64,000 bases of DNA from CAJXZP01 sp963974475 (GCA_963974475.1 CAXBCR010000010.1:1-64000); one strand, 5' to 3'. Shown: positions 42,797 to 53,200, numbered from the stretch's first letter. Notes: generated from the letters alone by a model not told the origin. Made by a program: numbers and translations.

Positions 42797-44944
42797 ATGA
42801 AAAAAACATTCCTATTTATTGTTTGCACGAGCATTGCCTCTCTTTGCTTTGGTCAATTGGCGCCTAACCATTCCGTACCTCAAATTTGGCAATCGCCCAA
42901 TCATACTACCGAGTTGAGTACATCTCCACCGGCTACTTATTCTTACCGTAATTCGGGAAGAGGAACCACTTCCATTGGAGTCATTCATTTTAGTGAAACC
43001 TTCGGAATGGGTTTTGCCGGAGACGGGACTAATGGCGCTTGGACCACAAGTGGAACGGTAAGCGGAGTGCCCAATGCAAATGCTATTTGGGAATATAGAG
43101 GAACTACAACTACTCCCGATGTTGGAACCGGTTCGCGCGGCCAATGGGCTGGTACAGATGGTACTGCCGGTGGAGCGCCTATTGCCTCTCCTACTTCCTC
43201 CAACGGATTTATGATATTTGATTCTGATTACCTAGACTCTAAAGGAATTGCAGCTGGAAGTGGAGATGCTCCTACTCCACACAAAGGCTGGTTGATTTCC
43301 CCTTCATTTAGCACCATTGGTTCGTCCAATATCATGTTGAATTTCACGACTTATTTTAACAGGTTTCAAGGGGAATGTTTTGTGCTATTGTCTATAGATA
43401 ATGGATTAACATGGGGTGATACCCTTACGGTTTTTGATGTTAATTGGCCTATGAATAAAGCCAGTAGGCTCAATGTTGTTGTTAATGAACGTGTACCCTT
43501 TATTGAAAACCAAGCAAATGTAAAAATTGCGTTTTTCTTTGATGGTGAATCCGTAACAGTTACCAGCGGTAGCGGGTATTTTTTCGCTATGATTGATGAT
43601 ATTGTAGTTTCTGATTTAGCTGATAACGATTTAGCGATCTATGAAGCATTTTACCAAACGGTGCACGATACAGGTGTTCCAAGGTATTATTCTCGAATAC
43701 CTCATTTTTTTGCTACGTCAGACACTATTCAATTTAGCGGAAAGGTGCAGAATAACGGAGGTGTAACGCAACAAAATACGCAGTTAATCAACCAAATTAG
43801 CACGCCCACAGGCGATAGCACAATTATGTCAAACCCTGTAAATTTAGCCCCCGGAGCATCCGATTCCTTAGTTATTCCTACTACTATGGTATTAGACCAA
43901 GGAATGGGTATGTACTCTTGGACTTTCTCGGTCGCTTCCGATTCTGTAGAAGACTTGCCATTCGACAATGTATTGGATACTGTTTTCGTAGACGTCTCGG
44001 ATTCTACCTATTCCAGAGATTTTAATGCCTCTGGAAATTTTTGGTTTGGCTCCGGTAGCACCTATGAAATTGGAGTGATTTATGACATCTTTGATTCGGC
44101 TAAAGTCACGTCTATTTCTGTTGCAGTGGGTCCAGGTTCTACTCCTGGAGAAATAATTAGCATTTACCTGTATGCCAGTTCTGATTTAACGACTCCTTTA
44201 GCTGCTAGGGAGTTCCTAGTCATAGATTCCGGTTCTGTAGGTGATTTATTTACGTATGCTGTACCGGAAGTGGTTCTGCCTCCTGGCTCCTACACCGTTA
44301 CCTATAAAACCTACTCCGATGATGTCTACTACCAAGCTTCCGATTTTATAGCACCTCCAAGAATGGCCATCGCAAAAGCCTCAAACGGTACGGGTTGGAT
44401 AAGCATTCCTTCTGTTCCTCCAATTCAATTGAATTTATCGGATAGTTTATTTATTTGTGAGTTAGAGGTTAAGACTGAAGTTTTACAGTATAATGCCTTT
44501 TCTGGTACATACGATTGTTTAGCTATTGCATCAAAGGGGACACCACCTTATTCTTACTTGTGGAATAACGGCACCAATACTGATTCTATTGAAGTAAAAC
44601 CAGGCGTCTATTATTACGTCACAGTAACCGATGAAACCAATTGCACTGCAGTGGGTTTGGTTGTTATTGAAGGAATAAATAGCATTGAAATTAAAGGAAA
44701 CATCTCCGTTAATCCAAACCCAAACAACGGCAACTTTCAATTAAGCTTAGAAGAGGTGCAAGGAGGACTTTACACCGTTTCCATAATCAACAGCATTGGG
44801 CAATCGATGTATAAAAAACCCATATCCGTAAATGGAAACTACACTAGTAATATTGCGTTAGAAAATCTAGATTCTGGCTATTACCTCTTGGAATTAAAAA
44901 ACGAAAAGGGTGAAAATACCGTAGTGAAATTTATTGTGAATTAG
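42797..44944 (+). CDS. T9SS-secreted protein with choice-of-anchor-J-like domain, paralogue 2
   Basis: 715 aa from the ATG at 42797, aligned with the start of paralogue 1; an in-frame ATG at 42767 corresponds to the TTG of paralogue 1 and is not preferred. Same domain order as paralogue 1. The stretch 43587-44456 is nearly identical in DNA to 41341-42210, and 44712-44912 to 42453-42650. The SprB-like block (PPYSYLWNNGTNTDSIEV, YYYVTVTDETNC) and the signal peptide differ clearly. Secreted through T9SS to the surface; adhesion is a guess from domain type. Followed by a terminator. Confidence 0.85.
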   Translation: MKKTFLFIVCTSIASLCFGQLAPNHSVPQIWQSPNHTTELSTSPPATYSYRNSGRGTTSIGVIHFSETFGMGFAGDGTNGAWTTSGTVSGVPNANAIWEYRGTTTTPDVGTGSRGQWAGTDGTAGGAPIASPTSSNGFMIFDSDYLDSKGIAAGSGDAPTPHKGWLISPSFSTIGSSNIMLNFTTYFNRFQGECFVLLSIDNGLTWGDTLTVFDVNWPMNKASRLNVVVNERVPFIENQANVKIAFFFDGESVTVTSGSGYFFAMIDDIVVSDLADNDLAIYEAFYQTVHDTGVPRYYSRIPHFFATSDTIQFSGKVQNNGGVTQQNTQLINQISTPTGDSTIMSNPVNLAPGASDSLVIPTTMVLDQGMGMYSWTFSVASDSVEDLPFDNVLDTVFVDVSDSTYSRDFNASGNFWFGSGSTYEIGVIYDIFDSAKVTSISVAVGPGSTPGEIISIYLYASSDLTTPLAAREFLVIDSGSVGDLFTYAVPEVVLPPGSYTVTYKTYSDDVYYQASDFIAPPRMAIAKASNGTGWISIPSVPPIQLNLSDSLFICELEVKTEVLQYNAFSGTYDCLAIASKGTPPYSYLWNNGTNTDSIEVKPGVYYYVTVTDETNCTAVGLVVIEGINSIEIKGNISVNPNPNNGNFQLSLEEVQGGLYTVSIINSIGQSMYKKPISVNGNYTSNIALENLDSGYYLLELKNEKGENTVVKFIVN

Positions 44945-45002
44945 GCTACTGTGGAGCTAAGCTAACAGGCATGATGTACAAAATGGCATAGCGTTTAGCA
45001 AC

Positions 45003-45045
45003 AAAAAAAAAAGCCATTTTTCTAATGAAGAAAAATGGCTTTTAA
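45003..45045. terminator. Bidirectional terminator between paralogue 2 and TPR gene
   Basis: AAGCCATTTTTC (45011-45022) and GAAAAATGGCTT (45030-45041) form a perfect 12-bp stem with a 7-base loop; A-run before and T-run after. Confidence 0.9.
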
Positions 45046-45061
45046 AACTAATTTAAATTAC

Positions 45062-46228
45062 CTATTCGGTAGGTTTACCTGCAGCATCAATTTCTGCTTG
45101 AATTTTATTATAGCTATCCATATCTTTAGTTCTCAAGTATAATTTTTTCAAAATACCTTGAACTTCAGAATCTGAAGGATCCAACTCATACGCTTTTTCT
45201 AAGTAAGGCAATGCGGATGCAAAAATTTGGTCCAACTCAGCTTTTTTAGCTTCATACCCTTTGGTATCGCTGTATGGTAACGCATTCATTTCATCCACAA
45301 CCACAATTGATTTGTTTACATACAATGCACCTAAATCGTGATTTGCATCCAAATGGTTAGGCTCCAACGCAATTGTTTTTTCGTAATCGGCTTGTGCACC
45401 AGCTAAATCTGGAGTTGCCATGGTTTCCTTTAATTTACCACGAACGTAATAGTACGCAGCTTTTTCAGGATTAGCTTCAATTGCTTTATCAATATTTGCA
45501 ATGGCTTTTTCAGTTTCACCCATATCCACATACATGTTAAACTCGGCAATTAACAAAGCTTGATTTTCTGGATGCATTTTACGTCCTTCGGTGATTACTT
45601 CAACCGCTTTTGCAGTATCACCAATGGCTTTGTATTGATTAGCTATCTTAGAGTAAACTACTCCATCTTCAAATCCAGAACCTTTAATTTTTGTGAAGTA
45701 AACAATAGATTGTTCGTGGTCATCATTTGCAGCAGCCATGTTAGCCGCATAATAATATGCGATGGTATCCAATTCTTCATTGGTAGCTTTAATATCTCCA
45801 CATTTTCCAAAATAAGTAGAAGCATTCCCAAAATCCTTAGCGTTATAATACTTTACACCTTCATCATATATTTTATTATACACATGTCCGTATAAATAAG
45901 TATACAATTCATTCATGTCGGTACGAGAATCTGCTATACTTTTTGCTTTATCAAAAGCTTCAGCAGATTTTAATATTGCACCTGGACGTATACTTGCAAA
46001 TTTAGCGTTGGTATCTACTGCAATAGCGTAATAAATTTTACCCATTACCACAAACGTTTTAGCTTGAGTACTGGTTTTCACATGTGTTGAAGCCTGATCT
46101 ATCGCTATTTTAGCTTTTCCTAAATCATTGCTTCTTAAGTAATTTGAAGCACTTTGAACTTTCGCATTTTGCGCAACAACTACCCCTGACATGGTAACAA
46201 TCATTAACGCTAAAACTAACTTTTTCAT
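45062..46228 (-). CDS. Secreted tetratricopeptide-repeat protein
   Basis: 388 aa. Signal peptide at residues 1-19 (ending VVVAQ). The body is a series of helix pairs with TPR spacing, clearest at about residues 185-290: YSKIANQYKAIGDTAKAVEVITEG, ALLIAEFNMYVDMGETEKAIANIDKAI, AAYYYVRGKLKETM, and YEKTIALEPNHLDANHDLGALYV. Near the C-terminus, LPYLEKAYELDPSDSEVQGILKKLYLR. Periplasmic scaffold or adaptor; partner unknown. It lies 64 bp downstream of gyrA on the same strand and may be cotranscribed. Confidence 0.85.
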   Translation of the reverse strand: MKKLVLALMIVTMSGVVVAQNAKVQSASNYLRSNDLGKAKIAIDQASTHVKTSTQAKTFVVMGKIYYAIAVDTNAKFASIRPGAILKSAEAFDKAKSIADSRTDMNELYTYLYGHVYNKIYDEGVKYYNAKDFGNASTYFGKCGDIKATNEELDTIAYYYAANMAAANDDHEQSIVYFTKIKGSGFEDGVVYSKIANQYKAIGDTAKAVEVITEGRKMHPENQALLIAEFNMYVDMGETEKAIANIDKAIEANPEKAAYYYVRGKLKETMATPDLAGAQADYEKTIALEPNHLDANHDLGALYVNKSIVVVDEMNALPYSDTKGYEAKKAELDQIFASALPYLEKAYELDPSDSEVQGILKKLYLRTKDMDSYNKIQAEIDAAGKPTE

Positions 46229-46292
46229 TATTGTAATTTTTGTGTTTTATCCTTATTTTAAAAAAATGGACGCAAATTTAATTATTATTATT

Positions 46293-48848
46293 TTACGCCT
46301 CATTATCATTATCCGTGCCATCTGTAGATTCTGCATCGGTTGATTCATTTCCTTCTTCTATAATATCGGTACCTTCTATATCAGTTGCCTCAAGTACATC
46401 CTCTTCTTCATCATGAGGAACTTTAGCCACCGCAGCGATGCTATCTCCACTACCTAAGTTAATTAAGCGAACTCCTTGCGTTGCTCTACCCATAACTCGT
46501 ACAGATTTTAGTGCCATTCGAATGGTAATACCTTTTTTATTGATAATCATTAAATCATCTTCATCACTTACATTTTTGATCGCAATTAGATTACCTGTTT
46601 TATCGGTTACCTGAAGAGTTTTCACTCCTTTACCACCACGGTTTGTGATTCTGTAATCATCTACAGCAGTACGTTTTCCGTATCCTTTTTCAGAAACCAC
46701 CATTACGCTTGATTCCACGTCATCTACGCAAATCATTCCAACCACTCGGTCGTTTTCTCCTTGTAAGGTAATGCCTCTTACACCAGAAGCGCCACGGCCC
46801 ATGGTTCGAACTTTGCTTTCTTCAAAACGTATTGCTCTTCCAGAATGCAATGCCATAATAATTTGAGAATTACCCGTAGTTAATTTAGCTTCCAATAACT
46901 CATCACCTTCTCTAACGTTAATAGCAATGATACCGTTGGTTCTAGGTCGAGAATAAGCTTCTAAACTTGTTTTCTTAACCACCCCATTCTTGGTACACAT
47001 CACAATATTCATTTTTTGAATGTACTCTTCGTCCTTAAGGTCTTCAACATTGATATAAGCTAATACTTTATCATCGTTCTCAATGTTAATCATGTTTTGA
47101 ATAGCTCGTCCTTTAGATGTTTTACCACCTTCTGGTACTTCAAATACACGCATCCAGAAACACTTACCTTTTTGGGTAAATACCAATAAATAATTATGGG
47201 TATTGGCTACAAACATTTCTTCTAAGAAATCTTTATCTCTAGTGGTTGTACCTCTTGAACCTCTACCTCCCCTTGCTTGAGTTTTAAACTCTGCTAATGG
47301 AGTCCTTTTTATATAACCTAAATGAGAAATGGTAATAATAACCTGCTCGTTAGGAATCATGTCTTCAATACGGAAATCGGCAGAATTGTATTCGATAGAC
47401 GTCATTCGTTCATCACCGTATTTATCTTTAATACGGGTCAACTCTTCTATAATAATTTCAAATCGCAATTGTTCACTTGCTAAAATAGCTCTTAATTTTT
47501 CGATGGTTTTCATTAACTCATCGTATTCAGAACGCAATTTATCTTGCTCTAGTCCGGTTAATTGACGCAAACGCATTTCAACAATGGCACGTGCTTGAAT
47601 GTCTGAAAGCTCAAATCGTTCAATTAATTTATTTCGAGCTTCCTCCGTATTATTAGAACCTCTAATAATAGCAATTACTTCATCAATGTTATCCGAAGCA
47701 ATGATTAAACCCTCTAAAATATGAGCTCTATCTTCTGCCTTTTTTAAATCAAATTTGGTTCTACGTGTCACCACTTCCATCCGGTGATCTACGTAATGAC
47801 CAATCATATCTTTTAAATTCAATAAATAAGGACGTCCCTTTACTAAGGCAACGTTATTTACTGAAAATGAAGTTTGTAAGGCAGTATGTTTAAATAAGTT
47901 ATTTAACACTACATTGGTAATCGCATCACGTTTTAATTCGTAGACAATACGCATACCTGTTCTATCCGATTCATCTCTAATATCAGAAATACCTTCAATC
48001 TTTTTATCGTTAACCAACTCGGCAGTTTTGGCAATCATATCTGCCTTATTCACCATATACGGAATTTCAGTAACGATAATTCTTTCGCGACCAGAATCGG
48101 TTTCTTCAATTTCCGCTTTCGCACGAATCACAATTCTACCTCTTCCCGTTTCAAATGCGGCACGAACGCCATCATATCCATAAATGGTCCCACCCGTTGG
48201 AAAATCGGGTGCTTTAACGTGTTGTAATAACTCTTCGGTGGTAATGTCGTTATTTTCTATATAAGCTAATGTACCATTAATAATTTCCGTTAAGTTATGC
48301 GGAGGCATATTAGTTGCCATCCCTACCGCGATACCACTAGCTCCATTCAAAAGCAAGTTGGGCAATAACGCTGGAAGCACTGTAGGTTCTAATAATGAAT
48401 CATCAAAGTTTAAGCTAAAATCAACGGTATCTTTTTCAATATCCGCCAACATTTCTTCTGAAAGTTTACGTAAACGAGCCTCTGTATAACGCATTGCTGC
48501 AGGGCTATCACCATCAACCGAACCAAAGTTACCTTGTCCATCTACCAATGGATAACGAAGAGACCACGGTTGAGCCATCCGTACCATAGTGTCATAAACC
48601 GAAGAATCACCGTGTGGGTGGTACTTACCTAAAACTTCCCCAACAATTCTTGCTGATTTTTTGTAGGCTTTATTGGAATAAACACCTAAATCAAGCATTC
48701 CGTAAAGTACCCTTCTATGCACTGGTTTCATACCATCACGCACATCTGGCAACGCTCTAGAAACGATAACTGACATTGAATAATCAATGTAAGCTGATTT
48801 CATTTCATCCTCGATATTTATTTTAATAATATTTTCTCCGTCTGACAT
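46293..48848 (-). CDS. gyrA: DNA gyrase subunit A
   Basis: 851 aa. Catalytic tyrosine Tyr121 in AAMRYTEARL. The quinolone-resistance region KYHPHGDSSVYDTMVRMAQP keeps Ser at position 82 and Asp at 86, equivalent to E. coli Ser83 and Asp87, so target-site resistance is not indicated. The GyrA box is QARGGRGSRGT-like near 530 and the C-terminal beta-pinwheel spans about 510-810. The last 35 residues are strongly acidic (EATDIEGTDIIEEGNESTD), a common regulatory tail. With GyrB it introduces negative supercoils. Confidence 0.97.
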   Translation of the reverse strand: MSDGENIIKINIEDEMKSAYIDYSMSVIVSRALPDVRDGMKPVHRRVLYGMLDLGVYSNKAYKKSARIVGEVLGKYHPHGDSSVYDTMVRMAQPWSLRYPLVDGQGNFGSVDGDSPAAMRYTEARLRKLSEEMLADIEKDTVDFSLNFDDSLLEPTVLPALLPNLLLNGASGIAVGMATNMPPHNLTEIINGTLAYIENNDITTEELLQHVKAPDFPTGGTIYGYDGVRAAFETGRGRIVIRAKAEIEETDSGRERIIVTEIPYMVNKADMIAKTAELVNDKKIEGISDIRDESDRTGMRIVYELKRDAITNVVLNNLFKHTALQTSFSVNNVALVKGRPYLLNLKDMIGHYVDHRMEVVTRRTKFDLKKAEDRAHILEGLIIASDNIDEVIAIIRGSNNTEEARNKLIERFELSDIQARAIVEMRLRQLTGLEQDKLRSEYDELMKTIEKLRAILASEQLRFEIIIEELTRIKDKYGDERMTSIEYNSADFRIEDMIPNEQVIITISHLGYIKRTPLAEFKTQARGGRGSRGTTTRDKDFLEEMFVANTHNYLLVFTQKGKCFWMRVFEVPEGGKTSKGRAIQNMINIENDDKVLAYINVEDLKDEEYIQKMNIVMCTKNGVVKKTSLEAYSRPRTNGIIAINVREGDELLEAKLTTGNSQIIMALHSGRAIRFEESKVRTMGRGASGVRGITLQGENDRVVGMICVDDVESSVMVVSEKGYGKRTAVDDYRITNRGGKGVKTLQVTDKTGNLIAIKNVSDEDDLMIINKKGITIRMALKSVRVMGRATQGVRLINLGSGDSIAAVAKVPHDEEEDVLEATDIEGTDIIEEGNESTDAESTDGTDNDNEA

Positions 48849-49021
48849 ATTATATATTGTTATTTTTCAAATACTTAGCTAAATTCTTTTCGTTTGATTG
48901 ACGAACTCTCGAAAATACAATTTGAAGGTCGAAAAACAATGTTGAAAACTACCCTAATTATCAACAAAAATCTGTGAATAATTCGGATTGCACAATTCCC
49001 TTTAAAGGGTAGTCAAACCAA

Positions 49022-49029
49022 TATATTTG
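49022..49029 (+). promoter_or_regulatory. Candidate -7 element for clpC
   Basis: TATATTTG matches the Bacteroidota TAnnTTTG consensus and lies 83 bp before the chosen ATG. No good -33 TTTG was found at the usual spacing. Confidence 0.3.
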
Positions 49030-49112
49030 AAACAATCTCGTTTTGCGGTTTAATGTACAATTTTTTGTATATTCATCCATTCGATAAATTTAGACTACAA
49101 CGCACAAAATAT

Positions 49113-51680
49113 ATGGAAAACAACTTATCACCAAGAGCCAAAGATGTTCTAACCTATAGTCGTGAAGAAGCTTTAAGGCTAGGTCATGACTACATTGGAA
49201 ACGAACACTTTATGCTGGGTATTATTCGAGAAGGTCAGGGAATTGCCATCAAGGTTTTAGAGAATTTGAACATGGATGTTCAAGAGCTCCGAAAGTTGAT
49301 TGAAGACGCCATAAAACCATCTGGAAAATCTATTACCAATACTACCCAAACCAACATCCCATTAGTAAAACAAGCTGAAAAAACGTTGAAACTGACTTTT
49401 TTGGAGGCTAAACTTTTTAAAAGTAGAATGATTGGAACCGAACATTTTTTACTTTCTATTCTTAAAGAGGAAACGAATGTGGCCAGTAGAATATTAGCGC
49501 AGTTCAACATAAACTACGAAACCGTGAAAAATGAATTAGAAAAAATTCTTTCGGGTACAGAGGAAACCAACATCTCTCCTACCCCAAGGGCGGATATATC
49601 CGGTAATACACCGGAAGACGATGAGGAAAAATCTTCCGGTTTTGGAAGCTCTTTTGGAGGAGCTAAAAAAACCAAAGGAGACTCGAAATCTAAAACGCCA
49701 GTTTTGGACAATTTCGGAAGGGATTTGACTAAAATGGCGGAAGACAATAAACTAGACCCTATTATAGGAAGAGAAAAGGAAATTGAACGAGTATCTCAAA
49801 TTTTAAGTCGAAGAAAAAAGAATAATCCTATTCTAATAGGTGAACCGGGTGTAGGTAAATCTGCCATTGCCGAGGGTTTAGCTTTACGAATTATTCAGAA
49901 AAAGGTTTCGCGAATTCTATTTGGAAAAAGGGTTGTTACGCTAGATTTAGCCTCGTTAGTGGCTGGTACAAAGTATCGTGGTCAGTTTGAAGAACGGATG
50001 AAAGCCGTAATGAATGAATTGGAAAAATCGGATGATGTCATCCTATTTATTGATGAAATCCACACTATTGTAGGTGCGGGTGGTGCCTCTGGTTCATTGG
50101 ATGCCTCCAACATGTTTAAACCAGCATTAGCGCGTGGTGAAATACAATGTATTGGTGCTACCACATTAGACGAATACCGTCAATACATTGAAAAAGATGG
50201 CGCATTAGAAAGACGTTTTCAAAAGGTACTAGTAGAACCTACTTCAGTAGAAGAAACAATTACCATTCTGGAAAACATAAAATCTAAATACGAAGAACAT
50301 CATAATGTAACCTATTCCCCTGAAGCAATTGAAGCATGTGTAAAATTGACGGATCGTTACATTTCCGACCGTCACTTACCGGATAAGGCTATTGATGCAT
50401 TGGATGAAGCAGGTTCTCGGGTACATATTACTCATATTGTGGTTCCTGAAGAAATCTTAGAAATTGAAAAGAAAATTGAACTCGTTAAAGAGAAAAAACT
50501 GACGGTTGTTAAACGTCAGAAATACGAGGAAGCGGCTCAATTACGGGATGAGGAGAAAAAACTATCAGACCAATTGGAAGCCGAACAAAAGAATTGGGAA
50601 GAAAGAACAAAGCAAAACAGAGAGTTAGTCAATGAAGATAGCGTGGCAGAAGTTATTGCCATGATTTCTGGTATTCCTACGCAACGAATTGCACAAAAGG
50701 AAGGCGAGAAATTAGTATCCATGAAAGACGACCTAAAAGGAAGTGTGATTGGACAAGATGAAGCTATTGAAAAAGTGGTGAAAGCGATTCAACGAAATAG
50801 AGCGGGTTTAAAAGACCCGAATAAACCAATTGGCTCTTTTATCTTTTTAGGCCCAACAGGAGTCGGAAAAACGCAATTAGCCAAAGTGCTTTCCAAGAAC
50901 TTATTTGACAATAACGACAATCTTATCCGTGTGGATATGAGTGAGTATATGGAAAAATTTGCGGTTTCTAGATTGGTTGGAGCGCCTCCTGGATACGTGG
51001 GGTACGAAGAAGGCGGTCAGCTTACCGAAAAAGTAAGAAGAAAACCTTATTCTGTTATTTTGTTGGATGAAATTGAAAAAGCACATCCAGATGTATACAA
51101 CATTTTGCTACAAATCTTAGATGATGGCCAGGTAACAGATAGTTTGGGAAGAAAGGTAGATTTTAAGAATACCATTATTATTATGACGTCCAACATTGGG
51201 TCAAGAGAATTGAAAGATTTTGGACAAGGTGTAGGATTTTCTACTGCCTCCAAAATCAATAATGCCAACACCGAATCAAAAGGGGTGATACAACGTGCTT
51301 TGAAAAAAACATTTGCACCCGAATTCTTAAATAGAATTGACGATGTGGTGTTATTCAATTCATTAGGTCAAGACGACATTTTCAAAATTATTGATATTGA
51401 ATTGAAATCCTTATTCTCAAGAATTAACGAATTAGGATACCAAATAGAATTAACGAAGGCGGCCAAAGAGTTTATTGCAACCAAAGGATATGATTCAAAT
51501 TTTGGTGCAAGACCTCTTAAAAGAGCATTGCAAAAATTCTTAGAAGATCCTATTGCCGAAGAGATTATTCAAAATAATCTAAAGGAAGGCGATACCATAA
51601 AGGTGGGCATCGATAAGAAAAATGACAATGTAAAACTAAATGTGGTGAAAGGAAATAAAGTAGATTCCGAAGAAGCCTAA
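49113..51680 (+). CDS. clpC: ATP-dependent Clp protease ATPase subunit ClpC
   Basis: 855 aa from the ATG at 49113 (ENNLSPRAKDVLTYSREEAL); a start 20 codons upstream would add sequence not typical of the family. Two Clp_N repeats at about residues 5-145. First AAA+ module: GEPGVGKSAIAEG near 245, FIDEIHTIVGAG near 312. UVR-type motif RQKYEEAAQLRDEEKKL near 470 marks ClpC rather than ClpB. Second module: GPTGVGKTQLAKVL near 578, SEYMEKFAVSRLVGAPPGYVG. Unfolds proteins for ClpP. Confidence 0.95.
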   Translation: MENNLSPRAKDVLTYSREEALRLGHDYIGNEHFMLGIIREGQGIAIKVLENLNMDVQELRKLIEDAIKPSGKSITNTTQTNIPLVKQAEKTLKLTFLEAKLFKSRMIGTEHFLLSILKEETNVASRILAQFNINYETVKNELEKILSGTEETNISPTPRADISGNTPEDDEEKSSGFGSSFGGAKKTKGDSKSKTPVLDNFGRDLTKMAEDNKLDPIIGREKEIERVSQILSRRKKNNPILIGEPGVGKSAIAEGLALRIIQKKVSRILFGKRVVTLDLASLVAGTKYRGQFEERMKAVMNELEKSDDVILFIDEIHTIVGAGGASGSLDASNMFKPALARGEIQCIGATTLDEYRQYIEKDGALERRFQKVLVEPTSVEETITILENIKSKYEEHHNVTYSPEAIEACVKLTDRYISDRHLPDKAIDALDEAGSRVHITHIVVPEEILEIEKKIELVKEKKLTVVKRQKYEEAAQLRDEEKKLSDQLEAEQKNWEERTKQNRELVNEDSVAEVIAMISGIPTQRIAQKEGEKLVSMKDDLKGSVIGQDEAIEKVVKAIQRNRAGLKDPNKPIGSFIFLGPTGVGKTQLAKVLSKNLFDNNDNLIRVDMSEYMEKFAVSRLVGAPPGYVGYEEGGQLTEKVRRKPYSVILLDEIEKAHPDVYNILLQILDDGQVTDSLGRKVDFKNTIIIMTSNIGSRELKDFGQGVGFSTASKINNANTESKGVIQRALKKTFAPEFLNRIDDVVLFNSLGQDDIFKIIDIELKSLFSRINELGYQIELTKAAKEFIATKGYDSNFGARPLKRALQKFLEDPIAEEIIQNNLKEGDTIKVGIDKKNDNVKLNVVKGNKVDSEEA

Positions 51681-51690
51681 TTTATATAAC

Positions 51691-51765
51691 GAGCTGTTGA
51701 TTTGATACTATCGAAAATGATTATACTAAATTCATTTTATATCAAATCAACAGTTCTTTTTTCTG
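51691..51765 (+). terminator. Long-stem terminator after clpC
   Basis: GAGCTGTTGATTTGATA (51691-51707) pairs with TATCAAATCAACAGTTC (51739-51755) over 17 bp with one G-U pair, with an inner AAAATGA/TCATTTT stem, then a run of T. Confidence 0.9.
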
Positions 51766-51798
51766 CATACCCGCTCCTATTACCAAAACTCTAATCCG

Positions 51799-53073
51799 AT
51801 GAAAAATAAATCTTCCATTTTAAGTAAGTTAGGGCCAGGTCTATTGTATGCCGGAGCAGCCATAGGTGTGTCGCATTTAGTTCAATCTACTCGGGCAGGA
51901 GCCTCATTTGGCATTAGTATGCTTTTCGTGGTGATACTTGCCAATTTCTTTAAATATCCTTTTTTTCAATATGGACCTAGATATGTAGCAGCTACGGGTA
52001 AAAGTTTACTCCATGGATACAAAAAACTAGGCTCTTGGGCCATTTGGGTATTTTTCATCCTAACTCTTGGAACCATGTTTATTCTGCAGGGTGCGGTAAC
52101 CATGGTAACCGCTGGATTGGCCAAATTTTTAACCGGCTCTTCCCTTTCCATCGGATTTTGGATATTAATTATTCTAGCATTAAGTATCGGACTTTTAATA
52201 AGCGGTAAAATGAAAGTGCTAGATAGGTTCATGAAAGTTGTCATGCTAGTTTTAGCGATAACAACTATTGCAGCTGCTATTGCTTCGATGTTTGCTAACG
52301 TGGCACATACCACTGTTGCTCCCAATTTTAGCTTTGCTAATCGGAATCATATTTTCTTCCTAATTGCTTTTATTGGATGGATGCCTGCCCCGATTGATAT
52401 TTCGGTTTGGTATTCGGTTTGGTCGGAAACAAAAAATAAGGATATGAAGGTGCAATCCAGTTTAAAATCTAGTTTATTCGATTTTTCGGTTGGCTATTGG
52501 GGAACCGCTTTTTTAGCTCTTTGTTTTGTGGCTTTAGGTGCATTTATGCTGCACAACACCGGTGTAGAATTATCTCCAAGTGCGGTCGTTTTTGCCGGGC
52601 AAATTATTGAAGCCTATTCCAATTCACTAGGAAGTTGGGCAACGCCAATCATTGCCGTTGCCGCATTTACTACAATGCTAAGTACTACAGTTTCGGTAAT
52701 GGATGGAATCACGAGGGTGATGGTACCTACCACCCATTATTTATTTTTCTCCTCTACTCTTTCTTCAGAAAAGGTACCTGCAAAAGAATCAAAAAAACAT
52801 TTTCTGATTTGGTTAACTATTTTGGGGATTGGTTCTTACTTATTGGTTTTCAATTTTGCACAAGACATGAAACAAATGGTGGATTTTGCCACTAGTTTAT
52901 CTTTTTTAACGGCTCCTATCCTCGCATATCTAAATGTAAAAGTGATGGAATCCATAGAAATTCGGGAGGAGTATCGACCTTCTAAATTTACCCGAATGGT
53001 TAGTTACCTGGGACTATTGATATTAGTTGGATTTTCGTTGGTTTATTTAGGATATAAACTAGGCATCATCTAG
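51799..53073 (+). CDS. Nramp-like divalent-metal transporter lacking the canonical TM1 motif
   Basis: 424 aa with about eleven hydrophobic segments, in the Nramp/NRAMP-like superfamily order. TM1 reads GPGLLYAGAAIGVSHLVQST where classic Nramp proteins have a DPGN metal-binding motif; Asp and Asn are absent. TM6 reads FIGWMPAPIDISVWYS in place of the usual MPHN-type motif, keeping Met-Pro but not the His. The substrate may therefore differ from Mn/Fe. It follows clpC after a terminator. Confidence 0.78.
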   Translation: MKNKSSILSKLGPGLLYAGAAIGVSHLVQSTRAGASFGISMLFVVILANFFKYPFFQYGPRYVAATGKSLLHGYKKLGSWAIWVFFILTLGTMFILQGAVTMVTAGLAKFLTGSSLSIGFWILIILALSIGLLISGKMKVLDRFMKVVMLVLAITTIAAAIASMFANVAHTTVAPNFSFANRNHIFFLIAFIGWMPAPIDISVWYSVWSETKNKDMKVQSSLKSSLFDFSVGYWGTAFLALCFVALGAFMLHNTGVELSPSAVVFAGQIIEAYSNSLGSWATPIIAVAAFTTMLSTTVSVMDGITRVMVPTTHYLFFSSTLSSEKVPAKESKKHFLIWLTILGIGSYLLVFNFAQDMKQMVDFATSLSFLTAPILAYLNVKVMESIEIREEYRPSKFTRMVSYLGLLILVGFSLVYLGYKLGII

Positions 53074-53140
53074 CAGATTCATATTTAAAAAAAATGCATG
53101 TTAGATTGGAAGCCGCTCCCGTAAACTTATAGCACAAAAA

Positions 53141-53180
53141 AAAGCTCTAATGTTTGCACACCAGAGCTATATTTTCTTTT
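53141..53180. terminator. Bidirectional terminator between Nramp-like and comB genes
   Basis: AGCTCT (53143-53148) and AGAGCT (53163-53168) form a short stem, with an A-run before and a T-rich stretch after. The 14-base loop makes it weaker than the others. Confidence 0.55.
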
Positions 53181-53200
53181 GTATCCTACAAAAAAAAGAA

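Noticed and set aside
48580..48620. Quinolone-resistance changes in GyrA.
   Set aside because: Ser82 and Asp86 (E. coli Ser83 and Asp87) are both of the susceptible type.
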